Shown piece after piece: positions 6,745 to 15,106 of a stretch of 24,368 nucleotides of DNA; positions within the stretch are counted from its first letter, which is position 1, and the number at the start of each line of letters is the position of its first letter. The stretch lies in contig VXPJ01000004.1 in NCBI GenBank assembly GCA_009839635.1, forward strand, positions 1 to 24,368. Reading direction: 5' to 3'. A program made the position numbers and the translations under genes. The notes below the pieces were generated by a model. That model was not told the DNA's origin, did not search any database, and worked only from the letters and a program-made list of their open reading frames with translations. The DNA is from Pseudomonadota bacterium (GTDB lineage Bacteria; Pseudomonadota; Gammaproteobacteria; UBA4575).

Positions 6745-7821
6745 ATGAGCTACCAGACAGACGATCTGAAAATTGTGGAAATCAAGGAGTTGATGGCCCC
6801 CTCCGTTTTGCGCAGCGAGTATCCGATCACCGATAACGCTGCACGATGTGTGCATATGGCACGTGCGGATGTTCAGAAGATCCTGCATGGCAAAGACGAT
6901 CGCCTGCTGGTGATCGTCGGCCCCTGTTCCATTCATGATGCAGATGCGGCCAGCGAATATGCCGGCCGCCTGCTGGCGCTTCGAAAAAAGCTGATTGACG
7001 ATCTCGTCATCATCATGCGTGTGTATTTTGAAAAACCGCGCACGACTGTAGGCTGGAAAGGTTTGATCAATGATCCAAATCTGGATGGGAGCTTTGAAAT
7101 TAACAAGGGGTTGCGTATTGCACGCAAGCTGTTGCTCGATCTAAATGAGATGGGCCTGCCAGCAGGTACGGAATACCTGGACCTGGTCAGTCCCCAGTAT
7201 GTTGCCGACCTGGTCAGTTGGGGTGCAATCGGTGCGCGAACCACGGAAAGCCAGGTGCACCGTGAACTGGCATCTGGGTTGTCCTGCCCGGTTGGCTTCA
7301 AGAATGCAACCAGCGGAGACATGCAGGTTGCGGTGGATGCTGTGGGGTCTGCTACGCACCCACATCATTTCCTGTCTGTGACCAAGGCCGGTCGGTCGGC
7401 TATATTTTCCACTACTGGGAATCCGGATTGTCATGTGATACTGCGTGGCGGGCGGGAGCCGAATTACAACCAGGAAAATATCAATTCCGCAGCACGCATG
7501 CTCGAAAAATCGGGACTGGAACCCAGGTTGATGGTGGATTTCAGCCATGCCAACAGTTTCAAGCAGCATGACAAACAAATGGAGGTTGGACAGTCCATTG
7601 TTGCCCAGTTCAATGCAGGCGATACACGCATATTCGGCGTGATGATTGAAAGCCATCTTGTAGCTGGCCGTCAGGACGCCAAGCCCGGTACCGAACTGAC
7701 GTACGGCCAGAGTATCACGGATGCATGCATGGGATGGGAGACGACCGATGAACTGCTGCACATGCTGGCCGGGGCTGTGCGTGTTCGGCGTGATGCCAAC
7801 TCTGCTGTAAGTGCAGCCTGA
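6745..7821 (+). CDS. aroG: Class I DAHP synthase, AroG-type
   Basis: This enzyme condenses PEP and erythrose-4-phosphate to DAHP, the entry step of the shikimate pathway. The 358-residue protein follows E. coli AroG so closely that numbering coincides. Metal ligands are C61 (GPCSIHD), H268 (DFSHAN), E302 (MIESHL) and D326 (SITDACMGW). The substrate segment EKPRTTVGWKGLINDP (96-111) and GARTTESQVHRELASG are intact. At the allosteric site D146, P150, Q151, S180, F209 and S211 are all present, so phenylalanine control is more likely than tyrosine; this is inference from the AroG pattern. It begins 24 bases after hisG and ends 14 bases before hisD, so it is probably co-transcribed with his genes. 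This is not the usual content of the block. Confidence 0.96.
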   Translation: MSYQTDDLKIVEIKELMAPSVLRSEYPITDNAARCVHMARADVQKILHGKDDRLLVIVGPCSIHDADAASEYAGRLLALRKKLIDDLVIIMRVYFEKPRTTVGWKGLINDPNLDGSFEINKGLRIARKLLLDLNEMGLPAGTEYLDLVSPQYVADLVSWGAIGARTTESQVHRELASGLSCPVGFKNATSGDMQVAVDAVGSATHPHHFLSVTKAGRSAIFSTTGNPDCHVILRGGREPNYNQENINSAARMLEKSGLEPRLMVDFSHANSFKQHDKQMEVGQSIVAQFNAGDTRIFGVMIESHLVAGRQDAKPGTELTYGQSITDACMGWETTDELLHMLAGAVRVRRDANSAVSAA

Positions 7822-7835
7822 TACCCGACTCTCCC

Positions 7836-9149
7836 ATGCTGGACATTACACGTCTTCGTACCCGAGACGCAGGCTTTCCTGCACACTTTGAAAGCTGGCT
7901 CAGCAGCACTCCGGCGACTGAGCAGGATGTACATCGCAGTGTTGCAGAGATCATCGAAGCAGTTCGGACTCAGGGTGATGCAGCACTCCTGAAGTTCACA
8001 CAACTCCATGATCAAATTTCGGTGGAGTGTGTGAGTGATCTGGAAATCACGAAGTCACAGGCACACGAGGCCCTGCAGTCCATCAGCAGTGAGCAGCGGG
8101 AGGCACTGGAAACTGCCGCCTCCAGGATCCGGGAGTATGCAAAACGCCAGCGTTTACAATCCTGGACGATACAGGACGAGTATGGAAATGAAGTAGGGCA
8201 GAAGGTTACGGCTCTGCAGAAAGTGGGTGTGTATGTGCCCGGCGGGACTGCTGCGTACCCGTCTTCCGTTCTGATGAATGTGATCCCGGCAAAGGTTGCC
8301 GGGGTTGAATCGGTTTGCATGGCAGTGCCTGCCCCGCGTGGTGATCTGAATCCGGTAGTGCTGGCTGCCGGTGCAATTGCGGGAGTGGATCGTGTGTTCA
8401 CCATCGGCGGAGCCCAGGCCGTTGCAGCATTTGCATACGGCACGCACACCATTCCCAAGGTTGACAAGATTGTGGGTCCAGGCAATGCCTATGTCGCATG
8501 CGCAAAACGCATGGTCTACGGCCAGGTAGGCATCGATATGATTGCCGGACCTTCCGAGGTGCTTGTGATCTGTGATGGTCACGCAGATGCCGAGTGGGTC
8601 GCCATGGACCTGTTTTCACAGGCGGAACACGATCCCCAGGCACGCGCCATGCTGATTGCAACTGAAGATACATTCCTGGAACAGGTTTTGAAGCATATGA
8701 ATAGACAGCTGGGCCAGCTGGACCGTGCGGAAACAATTACCCACTCGATGAACAACTCGGGAGTGTTTATCCAGGTGGAGAATCTGGATGAAGCGGCTGA
8801 ACTGAGCAACCGGATTGCACCGGAACATCTGTCGCTGTGTGTATCCGAGCCGCATGCCTTGCTGGAAAAAATAAGCAATGCTGGAGCCGTGTTCCTAGGG
8901 CAGGACTCTCCCGAGGTATTCGGAGATTACTGTGCAGGGCCGAACCACGTGCTGCCGACGTCCACAACGGCACGCTATTCGTCGCCTCTGGGAGTGTACG
9001 ACTTCCAGAAACGCACGAGTGTCGTGAACTGTTCCCGTGAGGGGGCAAGGAAACTGGGCAAGGTGGCTGCAGTCCTGGCGCATAGTGAAGGTTTGTCTGC
9101 ACATGCCAGATCGGCTGAATATCGGTATAAGCAGACAACCGCCACCTGA
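7836..9149 (+). CDS. hisD: Histidinol dehydrogenase
   Basis: HisD is the zinc enzyme that oxidises L-histidinol to histidine in two NAD-dependent steps, ending the pathway. The 437-residue length matches the family. Zinc ligands are visible in FSQAEHDPQA (Gln and His), SPEVFGDYCAGPNHVLPT (Asp) and SAHARSAEYR (His). The catalytic Glu-His pair lies in RIAPEHLSL. The glycine-rich segment VYVPGGTAAYPSSVLMN, KIVGPGNAYVA and MIAGPSEVLVI are further signatures. It starts 14 bases after the DAHP synthase gene and ends 11 bases before hisC. The spacing supports one transcript for hisG-aroG-hisD-hisC. Confidence 0.97.
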   Translation: MLDITRLRTRDAGFPAHFESWLSSTPATEQDVHRSVAEIIEAVRTQGDAALLKFTQLHDQISVECVSDLEITKSQAHEALQSISSEQREALETAASRIREYAKRQRLQSWTIQDEYGNEVGQKVTALQKVGVYVPGGTAAYPSSVLMNVIPAKVAGVESVCMAVPAPRGDLNPVVLAAGAIAGVDRVFTIGGAQAVAAFAYGTHTIPKVDKIVGPGNAYVACAKRMVYGQVGIDMIAGPSEVLVICDGHADAEWVAMDLFSQAEHDPQARAMLIATEDTFLEQVLKHMNRQLGQLDRAETITHSMNNSGVFIQVENLDEAAELSNRIAPEHLSLCVSEPHALLEKISNAGAVFLGQDSPEVFGDYCAGPNHVLPTSTTARYSSPLGVYDFQKRTSVVNCSREGARKLGKVAAVLAHSEGLSAHARSAEYRYKQTTAT

Positions 9150-9160
9150 CACGTGTTGCA

Positions 9161-10237
9161 ATGGCTGTTAGACCGCAACAACTGCTGCGCACGGAAATTG
9201 CCAATATGCGCAGCTACCGTGTCACAGATGCCGGGGGCTATGTAAAACTGGATGCAATGGAAAACCCGTATGGGTGGCCTGAAGCATTGCAGAAACAGTG
9301 GCTTGGTGTACTTGAAAAGACTGCGTTGAACCGCTATCCCGATTCTCAGGCGGTGCAGCTCAGACAGAATTTCAGCAAAACATTCTCGGTGCCTGGAGGT
9401 ACGCACCTGATGTTTGGAAACGGCTCGGATGAGCTGATCCAGCTGCTGATCCTGTCCATTGCCAAACCGGATGCGTGCATTCTCACTGTCGCGCCCAGCT
9501 TTTCCATGTACAGGCTCATTGCAGAGTTTGTCGGTGTGCGGGTGATTGAGGTTCCTCTGTCTGCCAGTTCCTTTACCCTGCAGGTAGATCAGACTTGTGC
9601 GGCGATTCAGGAGAATGATCCGGCCGTAGTGTTTCTGGATTGTCCGAATAATCCAACCGGCCTGCTCTGGCCGCAGCAGCAGGTTGAACAGATTGTGCAG
9701 CACTCCGGCGGTCTGGTCGTTATCGATGAAGCCTATGCGCCGTTCGCTTCACGGACAATGATGCCGCTGCTTGAGAAATATTCACATGTGCTGATGTTAC
9801 GCACCCTGTCAAAGATGGGGCTCGCAGGCTTGCGCCTGGGTTGCCTGCTGGGGGCACGACAGTGGCTGGAGGAATTCAACAAGCTGCGTCTGCCTTATAA
9901 CGTAAACGTGCTGACGCAGCTGAGCGCGAGCTTTGCCCTGGACAATATTTCCGTTCTTGAGGCACAGACCCGCCTGATTTGCGAGCAGCGGGAGCAGCTG
10001 ATCACAGCCATGCGCGCAATCAACAATATCCAGGTTTTCCCGAGTGAAGCTAATTTCATCCTATTTCGCACGCTGGACAAATCCGCGGATGCAGTGTTCA
10101 GTCAGTTGCTGGAACACAAGATTCTGATCAAGAACGTGGCCGATGGCCTGCTGCTGGAAAACTGCTTGCGGGTCACGGTAGGCACGGAAGAAGAAAACCG
10201 TGCATTTCTTGATGCCCTGCACAGTGCCCTCGCCTGA
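9161..10237 (+). CDS. hisC: Histidinol-phosphate aminotransferase
   Basis: HisC is a PLP enzyme that converts imidazole-acetol phosphate and glutamate to histidinol phosphate. The 358-residue protein is a fold-type I aminotransferase. It shows LDAMENPYGWP near the N-terminus, the PLP-contacting CPNNPTG and VIDEAYAPF, and the Schiff-base lysine in TLSKMGLAGLRLG. The C-terminal arginine that binds the substrate carboxylate is in LRVTVGTEEEN. It closes the his block, 11 bases after hisD. Some HisC enzymes also transaminate aromatic keto acids; the neighbouring DAHP synthase gene makes this worth considering here, but the sequence alone does not show it. Confidence 0.96.
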   Translation: MAVRPQQLLRTEIANMRSYRVTDAGGYVKLDAMENPYGWPEALQKQWLGVLEKTALNRYPDSQAVQLRQNFSKTFSVPGGTHLMFGNGSDELIQLLILSIAKPDACILTVAPSFSMYRLIAEFVGVRVIEVPLSASSFTLQVDQTCAAIQENDPAVVFLDCPNNPTGLLWPQQQVEQIVQHSGGLVVIDEAYAPFASRTMMPLLEKYSHVLMLRTLSKMGLAGLRLGCLLGARQWLEEFNKLRLPYNVNVLTQLSASFALDNISVLEAQTRLICEQREQLITAMRAINNIQVFPSEANFILFRTLDKSADAVFSQLLEHKILIKNVADGLLLENCLRVTVGTEEENRAFLDALHSALA

Positions 10238-10282
10238 CAAGACGGCCATGGAAGATTTGCGTGCATGTACCGGCTTGAATAC

Positions 10283-10296
10283 CCTTGTTATCAAGG
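10283..10296 (+). other. Small hairpin between hisC and the nif3-like gene
   Basis: CCTTG, a TTAT loop and CAAGG form a 5-bp stem followed by TTCTCTG. It lies 45 bases after hisC and 20 bases before the next start codon. The stem is short and there is no proper T-tract, so it is at best a weak terminator or attenuating structure. Confidence 0.2.
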
Positions 10297-10316
10297 TTCT
10301 CTGATTACGTACGCAC

Positions 10317-11072
10317 ATGGTGACCATACAAGAACTTGCGCAGTACACCGACACCCTGTTGCAGGCGGACCGTTTCCAGGATTACTGTCCGAACGGTCTG
10401 CAGGTGGAAGGCAGGGAAACCATTCGAGAGATCGTCACCGGGGTGACAGCCAGTCAGGCACTGCTTGAAGCCGCATGCCTCAGAAAAGCGGATGCAGTAC
10501 TGGTCCATCACGGATACTTCTGGAAAAATGAGGACCCCCGCATTACCGGGATCAAGCGTGCACGGCTTGCCATGCTGTTGCAGAACAACATCAATCTCCT
10601 CGCCTATCATCTTCCTCTGGATATGCATCCGGACATTGGCAACAACGCTCAGTTGGGGCGCCTTCTCGGAATCCAGAGCGATGGGGTGTTGCCGGCCCGC
10701 GAGCAGGTTGCCTGCGTGAGCTATGGCCACCTTGAGCCTACGCCGGCAGAGGCGTTCAAGGCACGCATCGATGCTACTTTACAGCGCAATTGCACACATG
10801 TGGATGCCGGACCTGACAGGATTACCACCGTCGGATGGTGTACGGGAGCCGGGCAGGGATTCATCGAACAGGCAATTGATGCAAATCTGGATGCCTATGT
10901 CAGCGGTGAGATTTCAGAGCCCACCACCCACATGGCGAGGGAGGCTAAAATCCATTATTTTGCGGCCGGCCATCACGCAACGGAGCGTTACGGGGTACAG
11001 GCCCTGGGACAGCACCTGGGGCAAAAATTTGGTCTCGGGCATGAATTTGTCGACATCGACAACCCGGCATAA
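10317..11072 (+). CDS. Nif3-like dinuclear metal centre protein (YbgI family)
   Basis: This belongs to the Nif3/YbgI family, hexameric ring-shaped proteins with a di-metal site. They resemble GTP cyclohydrolase I type 2 proteins, but the in vivo reaction is unsettled. The 251-residue length is close to E. coli YbgI. Expected metal ligands are visible: the His pair in VLVHHGYFW, His and Asp in YHLPLDMHPDIGNN, and His plus Glu in the C-terminal GHHATERYGVQALGQHL. YCPNGLQVEGRE at about residues 23-34 is a further hallmark. The gene lies between hisC and petA and has no strong ribosome site. In pseudomonads a related gene is found near hisC next to the protease gene algW, which is absent here. 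Confidence 0.9.
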   Translation: MVTIQELAQYTDTLLQADRFQDYCPNGLQVEGRETIREIVTGVTASQALLEAACLRKADAVLVHHGYFWKNEDPRITGIKRARLAMLLQNNINLLAYHLPLDMHPDIGNNAQLGRLLGIQSDGVLPAREQVACVSYGHLEPTPAEAFKARIDATLQRNCTHVDAGPDRITTVGWCTGAGQGFIEQAIDANLDAYVSGEISEPTTHMAREAKIHYFAAGHHATERYGVQALGQHLGQKFGLGHEFVDIDNPA

Positions 11073-11112
11073 ACCTGCATTCACTGGTATTCCACTTGAC
11101 GGATTTTGGATC

Positions 11113-11140
11113 TTGGGCCATCCTACGCATCTTTTATAGA
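11113..11140 (+). promoter_or_regulatory. Candidate promoter for petABC
   Basis: A -35-like TTGGGC (11113-11118) and a -10-like TATAGA (11135-11140) are 16 bases apart in the 189-base gap upstream of petA. The -10 matches at four positions and the -35 at three. A TTGACG at 11096 has no usable -10 partner. The leader would be about 115 bases long. Confidence 0.3.
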
Positions 11141-11261
11141 CTGACATCCTTTGATCCAACACCGAAAACGCCCGGACTGGATTTTCTGAACACACGTACG
11201 AACTGCTTGTTGCCTGCTTTGCGGCCTGACGCCTTATTGGGGTGACGAGGGAAACTTTTAC

Positions 11262-11855
11262 ATGGCAAATGACAAAATCGATCATGGCCGTCGCAAGGCG
11301 CTGACGGGCGGAGTAGCTATTGTCGGCGGGGTAGGCGCGGTCATCACGGCCTGGCCCTTTGTATCGAGCATGAATCCAAGTGCGAGTGCACGTGCAGCAG
11401 GTGCCCCGGTTGAGGTGGATGTGAGCAAGATGCAGCCGGGCCAGCAGATCCAGGAAATCTGGCGCAGGAAACCCGTGTGGATCATTCGCCGCACCCCGGA
11501 GATGGTGGAATCCCTGGGTGCATTGACGCCCAAACTGCGTGACCCCGAATCCAGGGAAGGCCAGCAACCGGCGTTTGCGCAAAACGAATTCCGGTCCATC
11601 AAGAAAGAATTTCTGGTGCTGATTGGTATCTGCACCCATCTCGGCTGCGCACCGGAATACCGTCCTGAACCGGGTACGATCAGTGCAAATTGGCAGGGTG
11701 GGTTCTATTGCGCCTGTCATGGGTCGAGGTTCGACCTGGCTGGGCGTGTGTACAAGAATGTGCCGGCGAACAAGAACCTTGAAGTCCCCCCCTATTACTT
11801 CCTGAGTGATGGACGCATCCTGATTGGAATGACCAGAGAAGAGGCCGCTGCATGA
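11262..11855 (+). CDS. petA: Ubiquinol-cytochrome c reductase iron-sulfur (Rieske) subunit
   Basis: This is the Rieske 2Fe-2S subunit of the bc1 complex, which takes the first electron from quinol at the Qo site and passes it to cytochrome c1. In the 197-residue protein, GRRKALTG at residues 9-16 is a twin-arginine signal, followed by an uncleaved membrane anchor (about 16-36). The cluster boxes are CTHLGC (124-129) and CACHGS (150-155): C124, H126, C150 and H153 hold the cluster, and C129 and C152 form the disulfide. A GAGG ribosome site lies 11 bases before the ATG. Its stop codon overlaps the petB start (ATGA), indicating translational coupling. Confidence 0.97.
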   Translation: MANDKIDHGRRKALTGGVAIVGGVGAVITAWPFVSSMNPSASARAAGAPVEVDVSKMQPGQQIQEIWRRKPVWIIRRTPEMVESLGALTPKLRDPESREGQQPAFAQNEFRSIKKEFLVLIGICTHLGCAPEYRPEPGTISANWQGGFYCACHGSRFDLAGRVYKNVPANKNLEVPPYYFLSDGRILIGMTREEAAA

Positions 11856-13243
11856 GCGAACAAGCAGGGGGCCTGCTCGGATGGATTGATGCACGTTTTC
11901 CACTGAGCAAGATGTGGAGAGACCACTTCGCTGAGTACTACGCACCCAAAAATTTCAACTTCTGGTATTTTTTCGGTTCCCTCGCCTTGCTTGTTCTGGT
12001 GATCCAGATCTTGAGCGGTATTTTCCTGACCATGCACTACAAGCCCGATGCGGAGCTGGCATTCGCCTCGGTGGAACACATCATGCGGGATGTCAACTGG
12101 GGCTGGCTGATTCGATACATGCACTCCACCGGTGCATCGTTCTTTTTCATCGTGGTGTACCTGCACATGTTTCGCGGGCTGATGTATGGCTCGTTCAAGA
12201 ACCCCCGTGAACTGATCTGGATTTTCGGGATGCTGATCTACGTGGCGCTGATGGCTGAGGCCTTCATGGGGTATCTGCTGCCTTGGGGGAACATGTCGTA
12301 CTGGGGCGCGCAAGTCATCATCAACCTGTTCAATACGATCCCGTACATCGGCGAGGCGATTTCCGAGTGGATCCGCGGGGATTTCGTCATTTCGGATGCT
12401 ACCCTGAACCGCTTTTTCTCGCTGCATGTGATTGCCATGCCGCTTGCGCTGCTGGCCCTGGTGATCGGCCATATCCTGGCGCTGCACGAGGTGGGCTCCA
12501 ACAACCCTGACGGTGTCGAAATCAAGAAAACCAAGGACGCAAACGGAATTCCTGTCGATGGTGTCCCGTTTCATCCGTATTACACCGTCAAGGACATATT
12601 CGGAGCAGTCGTGTTCCTGGCTATTTTTTCAGTGGTGGTATTCTTTATTCCTGACATGTACGGCTACTTCCTGGAGCATGCCAATTTTGATCCGGCCAAC
12701 ACACTGAATACACCGGAGCATATTGCCCCCATCTGGTATTTCACACCCTTTTACACGGTATTGCGGGCCATACCGGATCCTTTTGGCGGGTTCGTGGGTA
12801 TGGTGCTTGCGATCGTTGTGCTGTTTTTCCTGCCTTGGATAGACCGCAATCCGATCAAGTCCATTCGTTACCGGAGCGTTCTGTTCAAGATCAATCTGCT
12901 GGTGTTCGCCATTACGTTCATCATCCTAGGATATCTGGGGCTGAATGCCGTTACCCCTCTTTACTCGCAGCTGGCCCTGCGCTTCACGGAACTGTACTTC
13001 CTGTTTTTCGTGGTGCTTTGGACCTACAGCAGGCCGCACGGTGCAATGTTCTGGATCAGCAGTTTTGTAATACTGCTGGGTGCCGTCACGCTGTACGACG
13101 TTTTCATGAACACTTCTGAGTACCCTGAACTGATCTGGAAGACATGGATCATCCCGGCAGCATTTCTGGTGGTCACGCTGCTGCTGCCGTTGTTCCCGGG
13201 TCTGGGCCAGGAAAAAGAAGAGCCCGCGAGAGTCACGTCCTGA
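11852..13243 (+). CDS. petB: Cytochrome b subunit of the bc1 complex
   Basis: Cytochrome b is the membrane core of complex III and carries hemes bL and bH and the Qo and Qi quinone sites. The protein has 463 residues with about eight or nine helices. Heme ligands are H91 and H105 in helix B and H192 and H207 in helix D; the helix D pair has 14 residues between ligands, as in cytochrome b6, rather than 13 as in mitochondria. LHEVGSNNPDG follows helix D as expected. The Qo motif is PIWY (293-296) in place of the mitochondrial PEWY. AGAGG precedes the start, which overlaps the petA stop. The gene ends 8 bases before petC. Confidence 0.97.
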   Translation: MSEQAGGLLGWIDARFPLSKMWRDHFAEYYAPKNFNFWYFFGSLALLVLVIQILSGIFLTMHYKPDAELAFASVEHIMRDVNWGWLIRYMHSTGASFFFIVVYLHMFRGLMYGSFKNPRELIWIFGMLIYVALMAEAFMGYLLPWGNMSYWGAQVIINLFNTIPYIGEAISEWIRGDFVISDATLNRFFSLHVIAMPLALLALVIGHILALHEVGSNNPDGVEIKKTKDANGIPVDGVPFHPYYTVKDIFGAVVFLAIFSVVVFFIPDMYGYFLEHANFDPANTLNTPEHIAPIWYFTPFYTVLRAIPDPFGGFVGMVLAIVVLFFLPWIDRNPIKSIRYRSVLFKINLLVFAITFIILGYLGLNAVTPLYSQLALRFTELYFLFFVVLWTYSRPHGAMFWISSFVILLGAVTLYDVFMNTSEYPELIWKTWIIPAAFLVVTLLLPLFPGLGQEKEEPARVTS

Positions 13244-13251
13244 AGGCCCGT

Positions 13252-14004
13252 ATGAAAGTCTTGGCTGTTGTACTTGTTCTGCTCTCGACCAGCGCTGCCT
13301 GGGCTGCGGGAACCAGCATGTATGAAAAAGGAAGCTTCGGGAAAATCGGTATCGATTTGAGCAACCGGACCTCATTGCAGCGGGGCGCCAAGTATTTTGT
13401 CAATTACTGCCTGAGCTGTCACCCCGCCAAGCACAGCCGCTACAAGCGGGTTGCAGACGATTTGGGCATCAGTGAAGATCTGATGAAAAACAACATGATC
13501 TTCACCGAGCAGAAATTTGGTGATCTGATGACTGTTGCCATGAAGAGGGAAGATGCCATGGATTGGTTTCTCGGAATTGATCCCCCTGATCTCAGCACTC
13601 ATGTGCGTGCAATAGGCCCCCAGGCGGTGTATGAGTTCCTGAAAACATTCTATATCGATGAGACACGTCCTTTCGGCGTAAACAATCTGCACTTACCCAA
13701 TACGGCGATGCCGCATGTGTTGTTCAATTTACAGGGGTCGCAAAAAGCAGTATTTCATGGCGAGGCAGATGAAAACGGCAGGGAACATCCTGTGTTTGAT
13801 CGGTTTGAAATGGAGCACCCGGGGGTGCTCAGCGAAGAGGAATACGAGCAGGTAGTGGTGGATACAGTCAATTTCCTGGCTTATCTGAGTGAGCCTGCCC
13901 AGCTGGTGCGCAAGAAAATAGGTATTGGTGTTTTGTTTTTCCTTGCAGTGCTGGGAACACTTTCCTACTTTTTGAAGAAAAACTACTGGATGGATATCCA
14001 CTGA
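13252..14004 (+). CDS. petC: Cytochrome c1
   Basis: Cytochrome c1 is the membrane-anchored c-type heme subunit that takes electrons from the Rieske protein and reduces soluble cytochrome c. I start it at the ATG at 13252, preceded by GAAGG, because it opens a proper signal peptide (MKVLAVVLVLLSTSAAWA). The frame stays open upstream inside petB, but that extension is not meaningful. The product has 250 residues. The heme site is CLSCH (53-57), and the probable axial methionine is M153 in LPNTAMPHVLF. The C-terminal anchor IGIGVLFFLAVLGTLSYFL ends in the basic KKNYWMDIH. It completes petABC, and sspA follows 44 bases later. Confidence 0.95.
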   Translation: MKVLAVVLVLLSTSAAWAAGTSMYEKGSFGKIGIDLSNRTSLQRGAKYFVNYCLSCHPAKHSRYKRVADDLGISEDLMKNNMIFTEQKFGDLMTVAMKREDAMDWFLGIDPPDLSTHVRAIGPQAVYEFLKTFYIDETRPFGVNNLHLPNTAMPHVLFNLQGSQKAVFHGEADENGREHPVFDRFEMEHPGVLSEEEYEQVVVDTVNFLAYLSEPAQLVRKKIGIGVLFFLAVLGTLSYFLKKNYWMDIH

Positions 14005-14048
14005 CAGCTTTTGAAGGTTGTGAGGTCTTGCATGTCTAAGGGAGGCAC

Positions 14049-14684
14049 ATGGTTTTAGTAGCGAATCGCCGTTCCGGCATGACGTTGTTTTCTGATCCGA
14101 GTTGTGCGCAAAGTCACCGCGTGCGTGTGGTTCTGGCAGAAAAGGACATCACGGTTGATGTCGTCTACATCGATCCCGACAACAAGCCCGAGGATTTGCT
14201 GGATATCAATCCCTATAACACGGTTCCCACCCTGACCGACCGTGAACTGGTCTTGTATGATGCGCGAGTCATCATGGAATATCTGGATGAACGTTTTCCG
14301 CACCCGCCACTGATGCCCGTGGACCCGGTGTCACGCTCTAGGTCACGCCTGATGCTTTTTCGGATCGAAAGAGACTGGTACGGACCTTTGGTGAGGCTGT
14401 ATTCCAACAAGGCGACTGTGGCAAACAAGGCAAGAAAAGAGCTGCAGGAGAGCCTGCTTTCGGTAGCAGAACTGTTCAAGGTCAAACCCTATTTCCTGAG
14501 TGATGAATTCAGCCTGGTCGACTGCAGTATCGCTCCCATCCTGTGGAGATTGCCTCGCCTGGGTATCGATCTGGGCCCAACGATCAAGCCCATCGCAGAA
14601 TATGCACAACGTGTGTTCAACCGGCCCTCATTCAGAAGCAGTCTTTCGGAAGAGGAAGTGGAAGCGCGCCCGGATTCGTCTTGA
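14049..14684 (+). CDS. sspA: Stringent starvation protein A
   Basis: SspA is a GST-fold protein without glutathione transferase activity that binds RNA polymerase with sigma-70 and alters transcription in stationary phase and stress. The 211 residues match E. coli (212). The N-terminal ANRRSGMTLFSDP, the thioredoxin-like VPTLTDRELVLYDARVIMEY and the surface motif ERFPHPPLMP are very close to E. coli. The P-H-P in this last motif is the part reported to be needed for activity. The C-terminal helical part has KPYFLSDEFSLVDC. A strong Shine-Dalgarno, GGGAGG, sits just before the ATG. Placement between petC and sspB is a conserved gamma/beta-proteobacterial arrangement. Confidence 0.96.
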   Translation: MVLVANRRSGMTLFSDPSCAQSHRVRVVLAEKDITVDVVYIDPDNKPEDLLDINPYNTVPTLTDRELVLYDARVIMEYLDERFPHPPLMPVDPVSRSRSRLMLFRIERDWYGPLVRLYSNKATVANKARKELQESLLSVAELFKVKPYFLSDEFSLVDCSIAPILWRLPRLGIDLGPTIKPIAEYAQRVFNRPSFRSSLSEEEVEARPDSS

Positions 14685-14734
14685 AAAAACTGTCACGGTA
14701 ACGCTCTTTGCCGAGCCTTCAGTGGTTCCCTGAA

Positions 14735-15106
14735 ATGACTCCGAGCCGTCCCTACCTGATCCGTGCGATGTATGACTGGATCGTGGACAACCGAATGACT
14801 CCGCACATTCTTGTCAATGCCGACAATGAGCAGGTTCAGGTGCCGGGCGAACTTGTGGAAGACGACAAGATCGTCCTCAACATCGGGCCGATGGCAGTTC
14901 AGTCCCTTGATCTCGGACAGGATATGGTCCGCTTCGATGCCCGGTTCTCAGGCAGTTCAATCAGTGTGGTGATTCCAGTCAAATGTGTATGTGCAATTTA
15001 CGCCCGCGAAAATGGACAGGGCATGATGTTTCCCGAAGATGATGATTTGCCTCCGGCCACAGGCCCGGGCAAACCTGATCGGTCTCACTTGCGTGCTGTC
15101 AAGTAG
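14735..15106 (+). CDS. sspB: ClpXP protease specificity factor SspB
   Basis: SspB binds ssrA-tagged peptides and delivers them to ClpXP. I start at the ATG at 14735, giving 123 residues, because MTPSRPYLIRAMYDWI matches the family N-terminus; a TTG nine codons earlier is open but unlikely. The substrate-binding domain covers about 1-105 (TPHILVNAD, GELVEDDKIVLNIGPMAVQ, ARFSGSSISVVIPV, AIYARENGQGM). A flexible acidic and proline-rich linker follows. The last residues, LRAVK, match the ClpX-binding tail (LRVVK in E. coli). Ribosome binding looks weak, and coupling to sspA 50 bases upstream is likely. The gene ends 19 bases from a convergent gene. Confidence 0.95.
   Translation: MTPSRPYLIRAMYDWIVDNRMTPHILVNADNEQVQVPGELVEDDKIVLNIGPMAVQSLDLGQDMVRFDARFSGSSISVVIPVKCVCAIYARENGQGMMFPEDDDLPPATGPGKPDRSHLRAVK

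Noticed and set aside
8975..9703. 242-codon minus-strand ORF across hisD and hisC
   Set aside because: Shadow of two well-supported genes with conserved catalytic motifs.
10914..11945. 343-codon minus-strand ORF across the nif3-like gene, petA and petB
   Set aside because: It is antisense to three strongly recognised genes, shows no family motif and is rich in Arg, His and Cys as expected of a shadow frame.
11795..12574. 259-codon minus-strand ORF within petB
   Set aside because: It is antisense to the cytochrome b helices. The His/Gln/Asp-rich composition comes from reverse reading of hydrophobic codons.
13144..13251. Upstream extension of petC inside petB
   Set aside because: The ATG at 13252 opens a clean signal peptide behind GAAGG; the extension would bury it.
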